NCBI GenBank assembly: GCA_901538445.1
Contig: LR594585.1
Coordinates: 372,001 to 436,000, forward strand
Reading direction: 5' to 3'
DNA length: 64,000 nt
From: Gemmataceae bacterium
GTDB taxonomy: Bacteria; Planctomycetota; Planctomycetia; Gemmatales; Gemmataceae
Under the pieces are notes generated by a model. That model saw only the letters and a list, made by a program, of their open reading frames with translations. It was not told the DNA's origin and made no database searches. The position numbers and the translations under genes are program-made. This document shows, one piece after another, positions 1 through 8,214 of this stretch; position 1 is the stretch's first letter; every line of letters begins with the position of its first letter.

Positions 1-275
1 GTGGTGTGGTGCGTCCACGATTGCCGCGGGAGCCGCATGAACGAGTCGTGGTGATTGCATATTCCGAGCCAGATGATGTACAGGTTGTTGCGGCTCGTCT
101 GCCGGTTGGCCTCGGGGCCACCGGTGGCGCTGGCGTCCTTCTTCGCAGGTGGTGCCGCATCACTCTTTGCCGTCGGTGCTGGCGGCGAAGACTCCGACTG
201 CCGACCGCACGCGGCGACGGTCAGAGACGCAAGCGCGGCCGCGACGGCGCAGGCGGTTCGAGCCCAGAAACGCAT
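1..275 (-). CDS. Lipoprotein with DUF1559-like start, 3' end outside window
   Basis: Reading the minus strand from the ATG at 275 gives MRFWARTACAVAAALASLTV followed by AAC, a lipoprotein signal peptide with the lipobox Cys near residue 23. A Ser/Pro/Ala/Lys-rich linker follows, then NNLYIIWLGICNHHDSFMRL, which matches the DUF1559 pattern NNLKQIGLAxHNYHDxxxxxP. The protein is probably anchored on the outer face of a membrane. About 91 codons are visible and the frame runs off the window edge. Unlike the other DUF1559 proteins here it has a lipobox in place of the pseudopilin helix. The family assignment rests on this short match. Confidence 0.6.
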   Translation of the reverse strand, partial: MRFWARTACAVAAALASLTVAACGRQSESSPPAPTAKSDAAPPAKKDASATGGPEANRQTSRNNLYIIWLGICNHHDSFMRLPRQSWTHHT

Positions 276-381
276 GAGAGGCTCCGTCGAGAGGAGGAAC
301 GTGACGCCGGTGCGAGCGTTCGCGGGCGCTCTCAGAGTGTACGCGATCACGAACGGCGGACCAGCGCGGTAAAATGCCCGC

Positions 382-1593
382 ATGGAAACCGACGGCCGCG
401 AATCACTGAGCCAGATCGTCACCGCGGCCGTGCTCGGCCCCGGGTTCCGCCGCGCGACGTTCGCGGGCGTGGCGCGTGGCGACGCGCCGTCGCCGTGGGT
501 GCGGGTCGTCGTGCGGCCGGTCGAACTCCGCGGCGAGCGGCACCTCCAGTTCTCGTACTTCGACGCGAAGAAGGACACCACCCGCAACTACCTCCCGGCC
601 GAGGCCGCTGAACCGCTCGGCGAGGTGATCGCGGTCGGGTTCTCGGGCGTTCACGTCACCACCGACGCCGAGGAGATCGACCTCCGCACCACCAAGAAGG
701 GCAAGGTGCTGGTCGGCCGGCGAGCGATCGCCGGCGAAGCGAGCGCCCCCGAGCCGCACAACCGTGTGAAGGACGTGCCGCTGCCGGAGGGCCGCGCCGA
801 CCGGCTCCTCGAAGTGATGGGCGTCGCGACCGCCGACGGCCGGGTGCGGCCCACGATGCGGGCGAAGTTCACGCAGATCAACGAGTTCCTCAAGCAGCTC
901 CGCCACGCCCTCGACGCGGCCAACCTGCGGAGCCTCGGCCGGCCGGTCGAGATCCTCGACTGCGGGTGCGGGTCGAGCTACCTCACGCTCGCGGCCCACC
1001 ACTACTTGAACAACGTGCTGGCGCTCGAGGCCCGCGTGCTCGGCGTGGACGTGAACGAGGAGGTGATCCGCAAGAGCATCGAGCGGTCGGAGCGGGTCGC
1101 GGCGAACGGGCTGGCGTTCGCGTGCGGCCGCATCGGCGGCCTGGAGGCGACGCCCGACATCGTGCTCGCGCTGCACGCCTGCGACACCGCGACCGACGAC
1201 GCGATTTCGCAGGCGGTCCGCAGCGACGCGAAGGTGCTGCTGAGCGTGCCGTGCTGCCACCACGCGCTGAACCGCGAGCTGCGCCCCGAGGGGCCGGCCG
1301 AGGTGCTGCGGCCGCTGATGCGGCACGGCATCCTCCGCGAGCGCACCGCCGATCTCGTGACCGACGCCTTCCGCGCGCTCGCGCTCCGCGTCATGGGGTA
1401 CCGCACCGACGTGGTCGAGTTCGTGAGCACCGAGCACACGGCCCGCAACCTGATGATCCGGGCCGTCCGCGGCGCACCGGTCGGCGACGCGGCGTTCGTT
1501 TCTGAGTACCGCGAGCTGAAGCACTTTTGGGGCGTGACGCCGTACATCGAGGCGGCGCTGGGCGAACGGTTCCGCGAGTTGGTGGGCGCGTGA
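382..1593 (+). CDS. SAM-dependent methyltransferase, Methyltransf_32-like
   Basis: This 403-residue cytoplasmic protein has a class I methyltransferase domain in its second half. The SAM-binding motif I is ILDCGCGSSYLTL (around residue 193), followed by an acidic loop VLGVDVNEE. Motif IV is LALHACDTATDDAI and a post-motif is VPCCHHALN. The LHACDTATD and PCCHH signatures are those of the Methyltransf_32 family (METTL25/GSTCD type). The N-terminal half is a separate domain of about 170 residues without a recognised motif. The substrate is unknown. The gene stands alone, with a palindrome directly after its stop. Confidence 0.8.
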   Translation: METDGRESLSQIVTAAVLGPGFRRATFAGVARGDAPSPWVRVVVRPVELRGERHLQFSYFDAKKDTTRNYLPAEAAEPLGEVIAVGFSGVHVTTDAEEIDLRTTKKGKVLVGRRAIAGEASAPEPHNRVKDVPLPEGRADRLLEVMGVATADGRVRPTMRAKFTQINEFLKQLRHALDAANLRSLGRPVEILDCGCGSSYLTLAAHHYLNNVLALEARVLGVDVNEEVIRKSIERSERVAANGLAFACGRIGGLEATPDIVLALHACDTATDDAISQAVRSDAKVLLSVPCCHHALNRELRPEGPAEVLRPLMRHGILRERTADLVTDAFRALALRVMGYRTDVVEFVSTEHTARNLMIRAVRGAPVGDAAFVSEYRELKHFWGVTPYIEAALGERFRELVGA

Positions 1594-1595
1594 CT

Positions 1596-1667
1596 TTCGA
1601 GCCACGGGGCTGGCCCCCGTGGTCTGCGGAACGTTCAGCACCACGGGGGCAAGCCCCGTGGCTCGAA
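1596..1667. repeat. REP-like inverted pair, CGAGCCACGGGG family
   Basis: Two 27-nt arms (1596-1622 and 1641-1667) are inverse complements with one mismatch. Each arm contains its own smaller hairpin (CACGGGG ... CCCCGTG). It lies between the convergent methyltransferase and protease genes, so it could also end transcription from both sides. A single copy of the same unit lies at 24329-24355. Confidence 0.8.
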
Positions 1668-1690
1668 GACAAATCGCGTTGGTGAGTCGG

Positions 1691-2707
1691 TCACTTCTCG
1701 AACGACTTGAGGATGGTCGGGCCGGGGACGGCCATCTTCAGCACCATCTGCACGGTCGCGCCGCCGCCCGGGGCCGGTTTCGGCTCCTCCTTCGGCTCGG
1801 GCTTGTCCTTTTCCTTGGGCGGCGGGGCCTTCGGCTTCTCGTCGCGGAACCGCGCCCGCAACCGGCGGCGCTCCTGCACCGGGGCCGGCACGGGCACGCC
1901 GTCCTCGATGGTCAGCGTCAGCGCCGACATGCCGACGACCGCCCCGTACTTGTTGAGCACCGGCGACCCGCTCGACCCGCCGGCGAACTCCGCGGTGAGC
2001 CCCATCCACCGCTCGCGCTTGCCGTCGTCGTTCTTGTTCGTGCTGTACCGGGTGACGCTGCCGGTCGTGTACAGGTAGAAGTTGTCGCCGGGGTGGCTGA
2101 GCACGCCGACCCACGAGCCGACGGCCGCGAACTCGTCGGCGACGGGCAGGGGGGTGAGCCCCCTGGCGTCGATCTTGAAGACGGCGACGTCGGCCGCCTT
2201 GTCGCCGCCGAGGAAATCGACGACCGGGTACACGGTGCCCTTGTGGTCGGCGACGCCGAACACCTCGTTCGGCTCCAGGTCCTCGAACACGTGCCAGTTC
2301 GAAACGAGGACGCCGTCGGCGGACGCGGCCCACGCGGTGGCGTACAGCCCGTCCTGCCACTCGCCGTCCTTGTCCTTGAACACGCTGCCGACGATGAACA
2401 CGCTGGGCAGCGCGACCTTGTACACCTCCTCGGGGGACAGCGCCTTGTCACCGGGCTTCGCCGGTGCGAGCTTCGCCCGCGTCCCGGGCTTCATCTTGTC
2501 GTGGAGCTTGTCGTTCGCGAGGCACTTGCCGGCCTTGCCCAGCTCGGTGAGCTTGGCCATGAAGTCTTCGAACAGCTTGGCGTCGTCCACGAACCAGGGC
2601 TTCGCGGGTGCGGGTGCGGCGGCCTTCGGGGCCGGCACCGGGGGCTGGGCCGCGGCGGCCGCGCCCGCAACCGCGGCCGCGAGGACGAACAGCGCGAGTC
2701 GGGACAT
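1691..2707 (-). CDS. Exported trypsin-like serine protease
   Basis: This 338-residue protein begins MSRLALFVLAAAVAGAAAAA, a cleavable signal peptide, followed by a Pro/Ala linker. The trypsin fold carries the expected triad: His in VSNWHVF, Asp in KAADVAVFKID and Ser in GGSSGSPVLNK. The order and spacing fit the S1/S1C (DegP-like) peptidases. No PDZ domain is present. The Lys/Pro-rich tail before the last 25 residues is probably disordered. The ATG at 2707 was chosen because GGAG lies five bases before it; a longer reading to 2812 lacks a ribosome site and would put a non-signal stretch in front. Confidence 0.8.
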   Translation of the reverse strand: MSRLALFVLAAAVAGAAAAAQPPVPAPKAAAPAPAKPWFVDDAKLFEDFMAKLTELGKAGKCLANDKLHDKMKPGTRAKLAPAKPGDKALSPEEVYKVALPSVFIVGSVFKDKDGEWQDGLYATAWAASADGVLVSNWHVFEDLEPNEVFGVADHKGTVYPVVDFLGGDKAADVAVFKIDARGLTPLPVADEFAAVGSWVGVLSHPGDNFYLYTTGSVTRYSTNKNDDGKRERWMGLTAEFAGGSSGSPVLNKYGAVVGMSALTLTIEDGVPVPAPVQERRRLRARFRDEKPKAPPPKEKDKPEPKEEPKPAPGGGATVQMVLKMAVPGPTILKSFEK

Positions 2708-2808
2708 CACTGCTCCCTGTGTCATGGTGCCGCCGGTCGAAACCCGTGGGTGACGTGCGGCCCCCGGTGCGGCCGCGGTCGGAGAGGGTTCTGTCGGGGC
2801 GCGGGCGG

Positions 2809-3963
2809 TCACTCCGCCCGCTTGGCGCGTGTTTCAGCGTACCCGGCCTCCAGGCGGCGGGTCAACTCCGGGAACTTGTCCATGAGCCGCTTGAGCGGGC
2901 GCTTCTCGCACCGGGTCAGGCTGTACGCGGTCAGCAGCGGGAGCGCCGCGGTCGAGTCGATGTAGCACGTCACCGAGTCTGGGAGCTTGTCCGGGTCCAC
3001 CTTGCCCCACGTCATCGCCTCGCTCGGCGTCGCGCCGCTCAGGCCGCCCGTGTCCGGCCTCGCGTCGGTGAACTGCAGGAAGTAGTCGTGCCCGGCCTCC
3101 ATGAGCCCGAGCACTTCCTGAATCTGCGGCTCGGTCTGGAGCATGAAGTTCTTCGGCGACCCGCCGCCCAGGATGAACACCGAGCTGGTGCCGCCGCTCG
3201 CCTTCGCGTCCCACACCACCGCGGCGCTCTGGTTCACGTCACGCAGCGGGTCGATGCGGAGCTGGCCGCCTTCGAGCATCAGGGCGGCGAGGTTCATGCC
3301 GATGCTGCTGTCGCCCGGCGAACTGGTGAACACCGGCACCCCGCACCGGTACGCCGCGCCCAGCAGGCTCTTGCCGACGCGCCCCGCCTTCTGCTCCCCT
3401 TCCGCGATGTACTTGCCCACGAGGTGGTGGAACTCGGCGGTGCCCATCGTCTGCTGGAACGCGTCCCCGCGGCACAGCTTCCGGAAGAAGGCGTCGGTGC
3501 CGAGCAGGTTCTCGTAGTCGAAGACGATGTCGTAGATGCGGATGACCTGGTTCTCGCGCAGCTCCAGGTCCGGCAGGTTCGGGCCGGCCTGGAACAGGTC
3601 CATGCCCAGCGCGTAGTGCGTGTCGTGGTACAGGTTCGCGCCGGTCGAGACGATCCAGTCGACGAACCCGGCCTCGATGAGCGGCACGAGGCACGACATG
3701 CCGAGCCCGGCAGGGGTCAGCGCGCCGCTCAGCGCCAGCCCGACGGTGCCGTTGTCGGCGAGCATCTTGCGGACGAAGAGCTGGCACCCCTCGCGTAGCC
3801 GCCCGCCGTTGTACGACAAGAACGCGGAGTCGATGAGGTCGGCGGTCGAGACGCCCGCGGCAACCGCCGGCGGGTCGATCTTCTGCCGGCTGATCTTGTG
3901 GAGGAACTGCTTGTTCGCGTCGGTCCCGGCGTGGCGGTCGTGGTGCTGCTTGTGTGGGTGCAT
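2809..3963 (-). CDS. Deoxyhypusine synthase-like / homospermidine synthase family
   Basis: This 384-residue cytoplasmic enzyme belongs to the deoxyhypusine synthase family. Visible family segments are [50 protein letters not shown] and [12 protein letters not shown]; the last holds the lysine that forms the enzyme-imine intermediate in deoxyhypusine synthase. Bacteria lack eIF5A, so bacterial members are thought to transfer the aminobutyl group of spermidine to putrescine, making homospermidine (SpeY type), or to have an unknown acceptor. The length fits the family. The start has only a weak ribosome site. No polyamine gene is adjacent. Confidence 0.82.
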   Translation of the reverse strand: MHPHKQHHDRHAGTDANKQFLHKISRQKIDPPAVAAGVSTADLIDSAFLSYNGGRLREGCQLFVRKMLADNGTVGLALSGALTPAGLGMSCLVPLIEAGFVDWIVSTGANLYHDTHYALGMDLFQAGPNLPDLELRENQVIRIYDIVFDYENLLGTDAFFRKLCRGDAFQQTMGTAEFHHLVGKYIAEGEQKAGRVGKSLLGAAYRCGVPVFTSSPGDSSIGMNLAALMLEGGQLRIDPLRDVNQSAAVVWDAKASGGTSSVFILGGGSPKNFMLQTEPQIQEVLGLMEAGHDYFLQFTDARPDTGGLSGATPSEAMTWGKVDPDKLPDSVTCYIDSTAALPLLTAYSLTRCEKRPLKRLMDKFPELTRRLEAGYAETRAKRAE

Positions 3964-4022
3964 GTCGGCCGTTGGGAGTCAGGTGTCGAGAGCCCGAGGA
4001 GATTGTAGCCGTGCCGCCGGCT

Positions 4023-4631
4023 TTATCCCGGCCGTTCTCCCGCGTCCCGCAGCGCCGCCCGGTACTCCTCCGGCGTGTTCACGTTGAGCAGTGCCCGGAA
4101 CTCCGGGTCCGCACCGGCGAGGCCGTCCGACTCGATCAGTCGGACGGGCACGGCGTCGAACAGTTTCGCCACGCGGAGGCGGTCCGCGGCGAGCAGTTCG
4201 CGGACGTGCGGGAGCACCGAGAGCCGGTACGCGGCGGCGAGCGGGTGGAAGTGGTCACCGATGTGCGGAACGGCGATGTCTGCGTCGCCGAGCAACTCGA
4301 TGACCCGCCGCACGAACGCGGGCGTCAGGAACGGGACGTCGCACGCCGAGAGGTAGGCGGCGTCGGCGAGTCCTTCGAGGGCCGCGAGGCCGGCCGCGAG
4401 GCCGCCGAGGGGGCCGCGGTCTTTCACTTCGTCGCGGACGATTCGGACGGTGGTGGGAAGTGGCGGAACGTCCTGACCCGGGGCCGCGACCACGATCACC
4501 GGATGGACCGCTTCACTGAGGGTCCGAACGGTGCGCTGGAGCAGCGTCTCGCCGCCGAACGGCAGCCACGCCTTCGGCCGCCCCATCCGCGACGACCGCC
4601 CCCCGCACAGCACGATCCCGGCCACTCGCAT
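4023..4631 (-). CDS. mobA: Molybdenum cofactor guanylyltransferase (MobA)
   Basis: This 202-residue protein has the nucleotidyltransferase signature LCGGRSSRMGRPKAWLPFGG at residues 7-26, containing the GTP-binding GG and the catalytic Arg/Lys. LSACDVPFL follows, with the Mg-binding Asp. MobA joins GMP to molybdopterin to give the guanine dinucleotide form used by DMSO-reductase-family enzymes. Length and motif order fit MobA; a wider NTP_transf_3 role (for example MocA) cannot be excluded because no other molybdopterin gene is in view. The ATG at 4631 follows GGTGGGA; the longer frame has no such site. Confidence 0.8.
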   Translation of the reverse strand: MRVAGIVLCGGRSSRMGRPKAWLPFGGETLLQRTVRTLSEAVHPVIVVAAPGQDVPPLPTTVRIVRDEVKDRGPLGGLAAGLAALEGLADAAYLSACDVPFLTPAFVRRVIELLGDADIAVPHIGDHFHPLAAAYRLSVLPHVRELLAADRLRVAKLFDAVPVRLIESDGLAGADPEFRALLNVNTPEEYRAALRDAGERPG

Positions 4632-4714
4632 CGCGGTCCCACCGGGGGAAATCGAAGAACCCGGCGGGTGACCCGCCGGGTTCGTTGTACGCACTTCGAT
4701 CGGGGCCGCGGCGG

Positions 4715-5599
4715 TCACCAGATGTACGGGGTGAACACGCCGACGTTGAAGTTCGGCAGCTCGATGCCGGTCGGCCGGTAGTACGTCGTGCCGTCGGCGA
4801 ACGTCGTCCCCGTCACCGGCTGGATCACCGCACCCGTCGCGTTGTTCACGAACGTGTTCGGCCCCTTGTAGACCAGCGTGCCCGGCTGGTGCGCCGGCAC
4901 CTGCGGGGCGAACCCGACCGCCTGGTTGATCGCGAGCGGGTTCAGGAGCGGGTTCGGGGCGAACGGGTTGTTGACGAGCGGGTTCACCGCGAGCGGGTTC
5001 GGCGCGAACGGGTTGTTCACCAGCGGATTGACCGCGAACGGGTTCGGGGCGAACGGGTTCGCGAGCAGCGGGTTGGCGATGAACGGGTTGGCCAGCGGGT
5101 TCACGAACGGGTTGTTATTGATGAACGGGTTGTTGTTGATGAACGGGTTGTTGTTCACCAGCGGGTTCGCCACGAGCGGGTTGCGAATCAACGGGTTGTT
5201 GTTCACCAGCGGGTTGTTGTTGAAGAACGGGTTGAAGCCCCGCGGGTTGAGCACCGGTGAGTTGATCGGGTTGGTGAACCCCTGGTAGGCGAACGGGTTG
5301 GTCAGCGCCGGGTTCCACGGGTTCGCGGCCGGGTAGGTCGGGAAGCCCGGGAAGCTGTTGATCGACGGCTGCACGACCGGGCGGTTCGCCTGCGGTTGCC
5401 GCGGGATCCCGGCCTGCGGAACCTTCGGACCCGCCGGGACCACGATCGGGTTCCCCTTGGCCGGTTGCTGCGGCTGCGCGGCCGCGGCCTTCTTTCCCTT
5501 TTGACCGACGATACCGAACTGGGCCGAGGCCGGGGCCGACGCGAGGCCGAGGGCCGCGACGGTCGCGAGCGAGCGGACGAACCACCGGGTGCCGAACAT
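4715..5599 (-). CDS. Exported Asn-Pro-Phe/Leu repeat protein
   Basis: This 294-residue protein has a signal peptide (MFGTRWFVRSLATVAALGLA, ending in SAPASA). A Lys/Ala/Gln/Pro linker follows, then a region from about residue 95 to 225 made almost wholly of short units such as NPFINN, NPLVNN, NPFAPN and NPLAVN. Roughly twenty NP[FL] tripeptides occur. The C-terminal 60 residues (TLVYKGPNTFVNNATGAVIQ and on) are non-repetitive. AGGAAGAG lies before the ATG. No characterised family is recognised; a surface, fibre or matrix role is only a guess. The Asn/Pro-rich repeats also make this stretch prone to slippage. Confidence 0.75.
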   Translation of the reverse strand: MFGTRWFVRSLATVAALGLASAPASAQFGIVGQKGKKAAAAQPQQPAKGNPIVVPAGPKVPQAGIPRQPQANRPVVQPSINSFPGFPTYPAANPWNPALTNPFAYQGFTNPINSPVLNPRGFNPFFNNNPLVNNNPLIRNPLVANPLVNNNPFINNNPFINNNPFVNPLANPFIANPLLANPFAPNPFAVNPLVNNPFAPNPLAVNPLVNNPFAPNPLLNPLAINQAVGFAPQVPAHQPGTLVYKGPNTFVNNATGAVIQPVTGTTFADGTTYYRPTGIELPNFNVGVFTPYIW

Positions 5600-5774
5600 G
5601 GGCTCTTCCTTTCGGTGCAACTCTCCCCGTTGTGCAGAACGAGCCCGGGGCGGCGGGCGTTTGTAACGGGTGCGCCGGGTGCGAGTCCCGGGGGGCGGTA
5701 GTCCCAGCATACGCGGGAACCCGGGGAACTTGCGCGGAAAAAGTGAAGTTGCGCAGAGCGGAAGTGCGGAACGC

Positions 5775-5848
5775 GGAATTCGGAGTGCGGAATCAAATCC
5801 AGGACTCGCGGGCGAACCCACCGGTTTGGATTCCGCACTCCGAATTCC
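5775..5848. repeat. Inverted repeat, GCGGAGTGCGGAATTCGGA family
   Basis: Perfect 20-bp arms (5775-5794 and 5829-5848) with a 34-bp centre, lying between the NPF-repeat gene and the histidine kinase stop. Related units occur at 6790-6821, 6989-7022, 34660-34740 and 46347-46452. Confidence 0.8.
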
Positions 5849-5858
5849 CACTTCCGAA

Positions 5859-6620
5859 TTACTCGGGGTCGTCGGGGAGCCGCTTCGGGAGCTTGAGGGT
5901 GAACGTCGAGCCCTTGCCGACGACGCTCTCGACGCGGATCCGGCCCTGGTGCTGTTCGATGATCTGCCGGCACACGCTGAGCCCGAGGCCGGTGCCCCCG
6001 CGGCCGTACTCGTCCGGCTGCTTGGTGGTGAAGAACGGCTCGAAGATCATCCGCATCTGCTCGGGCGGGATGCCGGTGCCGGTGTCGGCGACCTTCACCT
6101 CGACCGTGTCGCCCTCGGCGTTCTCGCGGACCTCGATCTTGAGCCGCCCGCCGTTGGGCATCGCCTGCCGGGCGTTGAGGATCAGGTTCACCAGGATCTG
6201 CTCGATCTGCCCGGGGACGGCCCAGGCCCGGGGCCGCGCGTGGAACTTCATGTCCACGTGGACCCGCGACTTGAGCAGCTCCTTCTCGGTGAGGATGTGG
6301 ACCTCCTCGACGAGCCGGGCGATGTCGCAGTTCTGCCGGTGGCTCCCGCTCTTGCGGGCGAACCCGAGCATGCCCCCGGCGATCACCGCGGCCCGCTGCC
6401 CGGCCTTGATGACCCGCTCGAACGCCGTCTGCTTGTCGCCCACGTCCGGGTTCCGCATCCCGAGCTTGGCCGAGTTGATGATCGTGGTCAAAATGTTGTT
6501 GAACTCGTGGGCGATGCTCGACGCCAGCTCCCCGACGCTGCTCAGGCGCTGGGCCTGGAGCAGTTGCTGCCGGAGGGTCTCGGTCTCGCTCACCGGGGCC
6601 AGCACCTCTTCGCCGGTCAT
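5859..6620 (-). CDS. Soluble sensor histidine kinase
   Basis: This 253-residue protein has no membrane segment. The HisKA dimerisation helix contains the phospho-acceptor in SSIAHEFNNIL (around residue 41). The HATPase_c domain shows the N box NLILNARQAM, the G1 box ADTGTGIP, the F box EPFFTTK and the G2 box GRGGTGLGLSV. It should autophosphorylate and pass phosphate to a response regulator, but no input domain and no receiver gene are present, so signal and partner are unknown. The ATG at 6620 follows a GGGGGAACG stretch; the longer frame to 6719 is Arg-rich and shadow-like. Confidence 0.85.
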   Translation of the reverse strand: MTGEEVLAPVSETETLRQQLLQAQRLSSVGELASSIAHEFNNILTTIINSAKLGMRNPDVGDKQTAFERVIKAGQRAAVIAGGMLGFARKSGSHRQNCDIARLVEEVHILTEKELLKSRVHVDMKFHARPRAWAVPGQIEQILVNLILNARQAMPNGGRLKIEVRENAEGDTVEVKVADTGTGIPPEQMRMIFEPFFTTKQPDEYGRGGTGLGLSVCRQIIEQHQGRIRVESVVGKGSTFTLKLPKRLPDDPE

Positions 6621-6789
6621 GCACGTTCCCCCTGCAGGGGGGCCGCCCAGCTTCGCCGGCTCCGCCGCGTCGCGGTCGGAGTCCCCCCAGCGATCCCGTT
6701 CTGGCCGGGCGCGGCCCACTGCTCACAGGAGGTATCGACCGGCCCGCCGGACCACTTCATCCGAACCGCACAATCGGCAGGGTCGTCGA

Positions 6790-7022
6790 ACGCGGAGTGC
6801 GGAATTCGGAACTCGGAGTGAAGAACTGCGGCCGGCAGCGCTTCATGTGGGGGCAAGAGTGGATACCGGTGTGAATGGGCGAACCCTGAGCGCCAGCGAG
6901 GGGGTGCGCCTCACCCCCTCGCTGGCGCTCAGGGTTCGCCGGCTTCTGACAGCAACCCGGCGCATTGTGGTTCCACATCGTTCCGCTTGAATTCCGCACT
7001 CCGCGTTCCGCACTCCGCGTTC
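6790..7022. repeat. Composite repeat: two GCGGAGTGCGG-type units around a REP pair
   Basis: A unit reading CGCGGAGTGCGGAATTCGGA starts at 6790. Its inverse type (TTCCGCACTCCGCGTTCCGC) starts near 6991. The REP pair 6878-6940 lies between them, so two repeat families have accumulated in one intergenic space. Confidence 0.65.
6878..6940. repeat. REP-like pair, 29-nt perfect arms (GGCGAAC type)
   Basis: The arms 6878-6906 and 6912-6940 are perfect inverse complements with a 5-nt centre. Each arm reads GGCGAAC foot, CCTGAGC, GCCA loop, GCGAGGG, GGTG tail. It lies between the kinase and histidine phosphatase genes. Confidence 0.9.
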
Positions 7023-7023
7023 C

Positions 7024-7713
7024 CTATGCTTCGGTCTTCCGCACGCCCGGGTCGGTGCCCGCGGCGGCGTTCGCGGCGAGCACCGGCGGCGGCACGAACA
7101 GGAGCCCCTCGGCCCGCCAGAGCCCGTCGGCCCCCGGGACCAGCGCGCTCGTCGCCAGGTTGGGGATCTTGCCGATGTTCACCCAGTCGCCCGGCCCGCG
7201 GCCCCGGAGGATGCTCAGCAGCAGCACCTTGCAGACGACCCCGTGGCACACGACGACGAGCCGCCCGCCCGGGTGCGCCCGCACCGCCCGCTCGAACGCC
7301 GGGAGCGTGCGGGCGCGGAGTTCGTCGAACGACTCCATCCCCGGGACCGAGTAGCCGGTGTCGCCCGCGGCCCACCGGGCGGTCGTCGCGTCCCAGACCT
7401 GATCGGCCTCGGCCCGCGGCATCCGCGACAGCGGCCCGACCTTCCGCTCGTGGAGCTGTGGTTCGACCAGGTGCGGGACGCCGCACGCCGCCGCGATCGG
7501 GGCCGCCGTGTCGAACGCCCGCACCATCGCCGACGACACCACCGCCGTCGGCTTCTGCTCCGCGAACCACGCCGCCGCCGCGAGTGCCTGCCGCTTGCCG
7601 TGTTCGCCCAGGGCCACGTCCGACTCTGCCCCGTGGAACATCGTCGGCACGGCGGTCTCGGCGTGCCGGGCGAGCCACACCACCGCGGGGAGCTGGGACG
7701 TCGGGTCGGTCAC
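7024..7713 (-). CDS. Histidine phosphatase (phosphoglycerate mutase-like)
   Basis: This 229-residue cytoplasmic protein belongs to the histidine phosphatase superfamily. The catalytic motif is WLARHAETA near residue 14; the second catalytic His lies in VVVCHGVV. The insert ELRARTLPAFERAV and the absence of the long dPGM loop point to a broad-specificity phosphatase (CobC/GpmB-like) more than a glycolytic mutase. The start is the GTG at 7713, with GAGG five bases upstream. The open frame continues for another 2 kb upstream, but that part is antisense to the S41-like gene. Confidence 0.8.
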   Translation of the reverse strand: MTDPTSQLPAVVWLARHAETAVPTMFHGAESDVALGEHGKRQALAAAAWFAEQKPTAVVSSAMVRAFDTAAPIAAACGVPHLVEPQLHERKVGPLSRMPRAEADQVWDATTARWAAGDTGYSVPGMESFDELRARTLPAFERAVRAHPGGRLVVVCHGVVCKVLLLSILRGRGPGDWVNIGKIPNLATSALVPGADGLWRAEGLLFVPPPVLAANAAAGTDPGVRKTEA

Positions 7714-7777
7714 GGGAACCTCGGTTGTCGGGGCTGGGGGAACGAGTCGGGCACAGGCACGGGCACGGGAAGACGCT

Positions 7778-7854
7778 GGAGCCGGGCGAACCCTGAGCGC
7801 CAGCGAGGGGGTACGCCTCACCCCCTCGCTGGCGCTCAGGGTTCGCCCGGCTCC
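7778..7854. repeat. REP-like pair, extended 35-nt arms (GGCGAAC type)
   Basis: The arms 7778-7812 and 7820-7854 are perfect inverse complements. The inner 28 bases match the 6878 copy; seven more bases outside the foot (GGAGCCG) also pair. It lies in the divergent space between the histidine phosphatase and S41-like genes, so it could influence either promoter. Confidence 0.9.
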
Positions 7855-7857
7855 ACA

Positions 7858-8010
7858 TCCTCGTCGCACCGCTCTGCGGTGCGATGCCTCTTCGGCCGCT
7901 CCGCGGCCCGCCACGTTGGCCCGTCCGGGGCGTCGGGTGGCGCTCGGTGCCGTCCTGGTCAGGCATCGCCGTGGCCGCGGAGCGGCCGAAGAGGCGTCAC
8001 ACCGCGGAGC
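7858..8010. repeat. Large imperfect palindrome in the divergent intergenic region
   Basis: An inner perfect 23-bp pair (7886-7908 and 7973-7995, GCCTCTTCGGCCGCTCCGCG and its inverse) is flanked by outer arms that pair with mismatches (CCTCGTCGCACCGC with the GTGACGAGG side). With the REP pair next to it, this fills most of the 500-bp gene-free gap before 8215. Confidence 0.7.
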
Positions 8011-8214
8011 GGATGTGACGAGGAGGGAGACGAGAGACGCCCGGCCGGTCCGTACCCGCGTGCGTGCCTGTGCCCGACTGTCTTCCCCGTTTGTCCCCTG
8101 TCCTCTGCGGCCGAAGGCGCTTGTCCACTGTCCCTGCAATGTTACGAACCGTGCCTTGCGTGCCGGGTGCGGAGCCGGGACACTCAAAGGAGCCCACCCG
8201 CCGGAAGGGACACC

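Noticed and set aside
5000-5250. A CRISPR-like array in the regular GGGTTG... repeats
   Set aside because: The periodic pattern is the reverse strand of the Asn-Pro codon repeats in the NPF protein. Units are 6-18 bp with no spacers.
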